From the NCBI GenBank assembly GCA_964035015.1, contig OZ035997.1, positions 28,370,067-28,434,066 of the forward strand: a stretch of 64,000 bases of DNA, in the 5' to 3' direction. Positions 60,224-64,000 of the stretch are shown piece by piece. Under the pieces are notes generated by a model that saw nothing but the letters and a program-made list of their open reading frames with translations, did no database searches and had not been told where the DNA came from. The first letter of the stretch is position 1; each line of letters begins with the position of its first letter. Origin of the DNA: Corallium rubrum. Taxonomy: Eukaryota; Cnidaria; Anthozoa; Scleralcyonacea; Coralliidae. A program made the position numbers and the translations under genes.

Positions 60224-61636
60224 TCAACCTGAATGGTTTGATAAGTTAAATGCACGGTTTGTAACTTGTGCTAAATGATCTAGCTTGTTTTCTTCTTTAA
60301 GCCTGAACTGCAAATTTGCTGATGACTTTAGGTTTGACAATCTTTCATAAGTCATGGGTTCAATGACACAAGATGATAGTGTTTTTGCTCTACTTATTGC
60401 AACATAAGAGACTCCAGCAGTTCTCTCTGATTTCCCAATATCAATCCAAGTTTTTGGTAGTGTAAGTCCTTGGCTCTTGTGTATTGTTAAAGCCCAAGCA
60501 AGTCTCAGAGGTAGTTGTTGCCTCTCATGGAAACCATGTTCTGTCTGTGCGGTGACAGTGATTGGACATATTGGTACACATGATGGGTGGTTGTCACTGA
60601 ATGAAGGACCTCTATAGTCTTCAAATTGTACTACCACAGCAATAGGCAAGTCTGGTGGTTGATGATTGTTCTTAAAGATGAAATCAACAACTGTTCCAGT
60701 GGCTCCATTGCAGAGACCAGTACTTGACCATAAATTCATGGTTAACATAACTCTAGCACTCTTGGCTAGAAACACTATAGGTTCTAATCCAGACATGTCG
60801 TCAGAAGACTTTTTCTTTGCCAATGGAGAAGAATGACGAGCATTGATATGAGCAATTGGGTGCTCAAGTTTTGTGAGTTGTTCATGGTTGTAATTAGCAA
60901 CTTGTTCATTGCTGTAGAAGAGCCGAATAGCATCTTCAAATTCTGCCAAGTTTGGAATGCTCGATGGCTGGCGAGTTAAAAGTAACTCCCAATCTTCAAT
61001 TGTTGATTCACCTTTACGTAATCGTAACAACAAATCTCTGAAGTTAACTTGTTCAGAGTTCATGCCTTGTACTCGCTGATTGACAGTAAGTTTAACTACT
61101 TTATCAAACATTTGATACGTTTGATAACCTTGTTCACCAACATCACTTGATGGTTTAGCATGATAAAGAGGCTTATCTGCTACAGGTGGTAACTGACCTG
61201 GGTCTCCAGTTAAAATTAGAGATTTCCCTCCAAGAACTTTGTCATTATGTCCAGTTGCTTGTTTGCAACGCTTGTCTATCCAGCCAAAAGCAACTTGACC
61301 AAGCATTGAGTATTCATCAATAACAATATATTCAATTTCGTTAAGATTTTCTTGCAGTCTACATAAATTCTGACCTGTAAGATTTTTTCTACCCCGAGAT
61401 CCGATTGGTAGTTTCAACAAAGAGTGTACAGTGACACCTTGTATATTATAAGCGACTTTACCAGTAGTTGCAGTAACTGCACATTTACCTTGTAAAAGGT
61501 TTCGAATAGCATTGATAAGGTAACTCTTACCAGTACCAGCAACACCAATAATTATAAGACATAATGGTTCTTTTTCTGATGAAGATGATGGATCTTCAAA
61601 ATGAGTTTTGACAACATCATAACCAAGTTGTTGCAT
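60224..61636 (-). CDS. Helitron PIF1-type helicase domain
   Basis: All helicase motifs are intact: Walker A IIGVAGTGKSYLI, ATTGKVAYNI, Walker B YIVIDEYSMLGQ, LTGDPGQLPPVADKP, WALTIHKSQGLTL and VSYVAISRAKTL. The stop at 60224-60226 follows NRAFNLSNHSG. The ATG at 61636 is only the first Met after the frame shift; the true frame comes from upstream. The helicase unwinds donor DNA during rolling-circle-like transposition. Confidence 0.85.
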   Translation of the reverse strand: MQQLGYDVVKTHFEDPSSSSEKEPLCLIIIGVAGTGKSYLINAIRNLLQGKCAVTATTGKVAYNIQGVTVHSLLKLPIGSRGRKNLTGQNLCRLQENLNEIEYIVIDEYSMLGQVAFGWIDKRCKQATGHNDKVLGGKSLILTGDPGQLPPVADKPLYHAKPSSDVGEQGYQTYQMFDKVVKLTVNQRVQGMNSEQVNFRDLLLRLRKGESTIEDWELLLTRQPSSIPNLAEFEDAIRLFYSNEQVANYNHEQLTKLEHPIAHINARHSSPLAKKKSSDDMSGLEPIVFLAKSARVMLTMNLWSSTGLCNGATGTVVDFIFKNNHQPPDLPIAVVVQFEDYRGPSFSDNHPSCVPICPITVTAQTEHGFHERQQLPLRLAWALTIHKSQGLTLPKTWIDIGKSERTAGVSYVAISRAKTLSSCVIEPMTYERLSNLKSSANLQFRLKEENKLDHLAQVTNRAFNLSNHSG

Positions 61637-61637
61637 T

Positions 61638-62500
61638 TCACTGAAACTGTTTGTATCTATCTACAACTTCATATTGCACATTTATAGTGACAGGATCATC
61701 TTTTTTAGTTTTAACCCATGTTGGCATTTCATGGATTTGTTGATCAGAATAATTGGCTCTGTCTAGGTGCCAATCATGTGTTGACTCTGGTATCTGACCA
61801 GAGTTTTGAAATGGAGTGTTAAGTTCTGATAAAATCATCCACTCCTCTTGAATAATGTCTTGTTCTGGACAAGGTTCATCTTCCAGGTCCTGTTGACTCT
61901 GGATAACATTTTGTAATTTATCAAACCAGTCTGGGACATTATCTTGTCCATATGGTGTCTGCAAGAATTCTTGCCAACAATTAACCAATATTTCATCAGT
62001 TGGTTCTTGGTCACCCCATGCATCGTTTTGGGTTGTTTGCCAAGGCTTGTACCTTAAAAGTTGATATTTACAGTAAAGGCCAAAATTTGGACCTTTAGGA
62101 TTGGGAGAATAAGTTGGAAATATTCTTGGAACAATATTCTCTGGAAGTTTTGTCAACTCATTGTTAACAACTTTGAATGTTGTAGCAAACTGAACAAAGT
62201 TCACGTTCATTACCACATGTGAACTGTCATATTGTTGACGGTTAGCATAAACATCAAGTAGTGAATCCTCACTACAAGAATCACCATCTTCAGCATTATC
62301 ACAAACTCTACGTGAACCATTTAGACTAACTGGCATCACTTTAAATGATGAACTATGAAGTTTTAATGACAGCAAATGATGCATTGTCTCTTGAGCTGCA
62401 TAATCTCTTTCACCAAGAGTTTTCATGACTACCTTCTTGATAGCTCTGCGAGGGTCACTATTATTGTCAACATTCTGAACAATAGAATTAATGCCTGTTT
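61638..62500 (-). CDS. Helitron linker segment between Rep and helicase
   Basis: In the frame after the first shift it reads [20 protein letters not shown] and [18 protein letters not shown], conserved in Helitron Rep/helicase proteins, then an acidic low-complexity linker. It ends YKQFQ-stop; removing one T from the CAGTTTCAG run would join it to the helicase as [13 protein letters not shown]. Confidence 0.8.
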
Positions 62501-64000
62501 AAGCATAGATGACCTTGGTTCACCTTTAGCAGCATATTTGGTGAGATACTCAACACAAGCATAGTGATCAATAACAACTTGAATATCACAGTTAGCTCTC
62601 CAACCTTGTAATTGGAGTTGATGGTGGTTATTTAACCTAGAATCATTTCGTTTAGTCACAATTTTGCCTCGATAGTGAACATTATCACCTTTACTGTTAA
62701 TTTTTTCAAATTGTAATTTTGTCTGAGGACAGTGGTCAAATGGAAAATGAAATCTACATTTCAACTCTGACTCATTAGATTTTTTTCTAAGGCAATAATT
62801 TGTACTGCAACGAGTGTGTCGTTGCACCATATTTAAAAGATCTGTATAATCAGATTCTAGTTCATGATCAGGAATGTCATCATGACATTTTTGACATGGG
62901 TGAACTTCAGGTCTTATCCACATGTCCTCATCTGGTGGATTTGGATTAATGGTTGATAATAACCAATCAACATATTGACACACTGTGTCAGAAGCATTCT
63001 GGCCAGCTTCAATATCCTGGTCTAGTTCTGTTGTGTCAGGACAATCATTCTCGTCCTTAAATTGTTGAGCCAAGAACCCTTTCAGAGCAGTCTGGGTAAG
63101 TTGACACAAACCTGGGTCATTATTTAATTTAGCAGTACCATGACAATGAATACTACCTCTACCTTGGTATTCATATCTGAACCAGTGCCATTTGGCACCT
63201 AGAGTGTTGTAAAGCCAGTGTTTAACAAAGCTTTCTAATCGTTGTGTGAAAAACCAATCTACAAGATGAGGATTGTTAATGACATTTTGTCGCCTTATCT
63301 CACTGGTAGTGATACCAATGTTATTGTCAGTATTTGCTTCAAACAGAGCATGTAATTCAGGCCAATGCATATCCGCTGAAGAAAACGTGAAGAACAATGT
63401 TGGTGCTCCAACATTAGTGATAATGGCTTTGAGTTCCTCTCTTACTTTATTCCAGTAAGCATTGGTGCCAGCAATATTGGCAACATATCTGGACACTTTA
63501 GACATAAAAACATTTGTGTTGTTACTGGCAGCCATTTCACGCAGTTCATCAATGGTGAGATGTGCTTCACCTGGGTTTTGTTCTAGAAATATTCCACTTT
63601 GCTGTAGAATACGTTTCCTTTGAATCATGTTAAAAGCCCAATATGAAAATCTGGGGTGAGTGGCAAAACGGTAGACCCATTTACCACCAATAATTTCAGC
63701 AAATTTTAAAAGATGCTTAATTCTTTCTTGAAGAGGAACATCTTTCAAGAGAGCTGAGTTAGTGGGATCACCTTTCCCATCCGGGAATAATGTTGGAAAA
63801 GCCATTGTAGCTAGATGCGATATCTGATATTCATTTAATGGCTCATTTTCAACAGTGGGCCATGGCATTGGTTCATTTTCAGAAAGCTGATTTCTAACAG
63901 CTTCAATCTCCCGTTGTTGTTGCTCACCAACAGGTAAAAAACTACTCATTTCAGTTGAGTCATTATATACTATATCCTCAGAGGGATTATCAGTTGGAGG
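62429..64000 (-). CDS. Helitron Rep domain (partial N terminus)
   Basis: The frame is open from the window edge. The N-terminal domain has [18 protein letters not shown] and [20 protein letters not shown], typical of Helitron-like N domains. The nuclease has [17 protein letters not shown] (HUH) and [14 protein letters not shown] (catalytic tyrosines). A Cys-rich insert (HPCQKCHDD) lies between them. The frame is lost near 62500 by one base; the alternative frame continues [20 protein letters not shown] and joins the next segment. Confidence 0.85.
   Translation of the reverse strand, partial: PPTDNPSEDIVYNDSTEMSSFLPVGEQQQREIEAVRNQLSENEPMPWPTVENEPLNEYQISHLATMAFPTLFPDGKGDPTNSALLKDVPLQERIKHLLKFAEIIGGKWVYRFATHPRFSYWAFNMIQRKRILQQSGIFLEQNPGEAHLTIDELREMAASNNTNVFMSKVSRYVANIAGTNAYWNKVREELKAIITNVGAPTLFFTFSSADMHWPELHALFEANTDNNIGITTSEIRRQNVINNPHLVDWFFTQRLESFVKHWLYNTLGAKWHWFRYEYQGRGSIHCHGTAKLNNDPGLCQLTQTALKGFLAQQFKDENDCPDTTELDQDIEAGQNASDTVCQYVDWLLSTINPNPPDEDMWIRPEVHPCQKCHDDIPDHELESDYTDLLNMVQRHTRCSTNYCLRKKSNESELKCRFHFPFDHCPQTKLQFEKINSKGDNVHYRGKIVTKRNDSRLNNHHQLQLQGWRANCDIQVVIDHYACVEYLTKYAAKGEPRSSMLKQALILLFRMLTIIVTLAELSRR

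Larger units (their letters stand above)
60224..64000 (-). mobile_element. Near-intact Helitron, Rep/helicase gene (runs off right edge)
   Basis: On the minus strand one protein, broken by two single-base shifts, holds a Helitron-like N-terminal domain, an HUH nuclease with the two-tyrosine helix, a linker and a PIF1-type helicase. The frame is still open at base 64000, so the N terminus lies outside. There is no endonuclease domain after the helicase, so it is a canonical Helitron and differs in type from the Helentron at 26673-32433. Confidence 0.85.

Overview
This is animal genomic DNA, AT-rich, with GT-AG introns of up to about 9 kb and very many transposons. The mix of innate-immunity-type TIR exons, Helitrons, tRNA-derived SINEs and foldback MITEs fits a marine invertebrate, most likely a cnidarian. 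That assignment is an inference; no species marker was found.

The backbone of the left 45 kb is a tandem pair of multi-TIR genes on the + strand. Gene 2 can be assembled completely from eight exons (11371-11518, 17130-17307, 18644-18761, 25301-25504, 34561-34925, 38023-38303, 41317-41577, 43133-44235). Every exon phase matches the next, and the 2658 coding bases give 885 codons plus a stop. The predicted protein has an N-terminal divergent macro-like domain (about residues 1-210), TIR1 (about 217-350), TIR2 (about 378-515), TIR3 (about 579-715), a repeated Glu/Gln/Asn-rich linker and a C-terminal CLIF prenylation box. Gene 1 is its upstream paralogue. Only its last exons lie in the window (924-1204, 3698-3958, 5677 onward); the rest must be left of base 1. 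The duplication period is about 37 kb. Gene 1's tail is split by a 1.5 kb insertion that could be spliced out as a new intron, which would restore the CLIF terminus.

The introns hold most of the mobile DNA. Comparing the two gene copies gives empty and filled sites for several MITEs. Intron 1 of gene 2 holds a mariner-like TIR element with a nested hAT-like element carrying a zinc-finger fragment, then a foldback element split by a dimeric SINE. Intron 3 has a LINE 3' end, a minisatellite-like array and a hAT-like MITE. Intron 4 holds a decayed Helentron (2A motif, cysteine protease, HUH Rep, PIF1 helicase, endonuclease). Intron 5 has a minisatellite of roughly 45 units of 28-30 bp.

From 44.2 to 52.4 kb no gene is recognised; the stretch holds SINE and MITE copies. 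At 52485 starts the first coding exon of a LONRF-type TPR-RING gene; its first intron contains a 5'-truncated LINE. The right end holds a two-exon RPA-like single-stranded-DNA-binding gene (57469-58685, + strand). Facing it on the - strand is a nearly intact Helitron Rep/helicase gene (60224 to past base 64000) with two single-base frame breaks.
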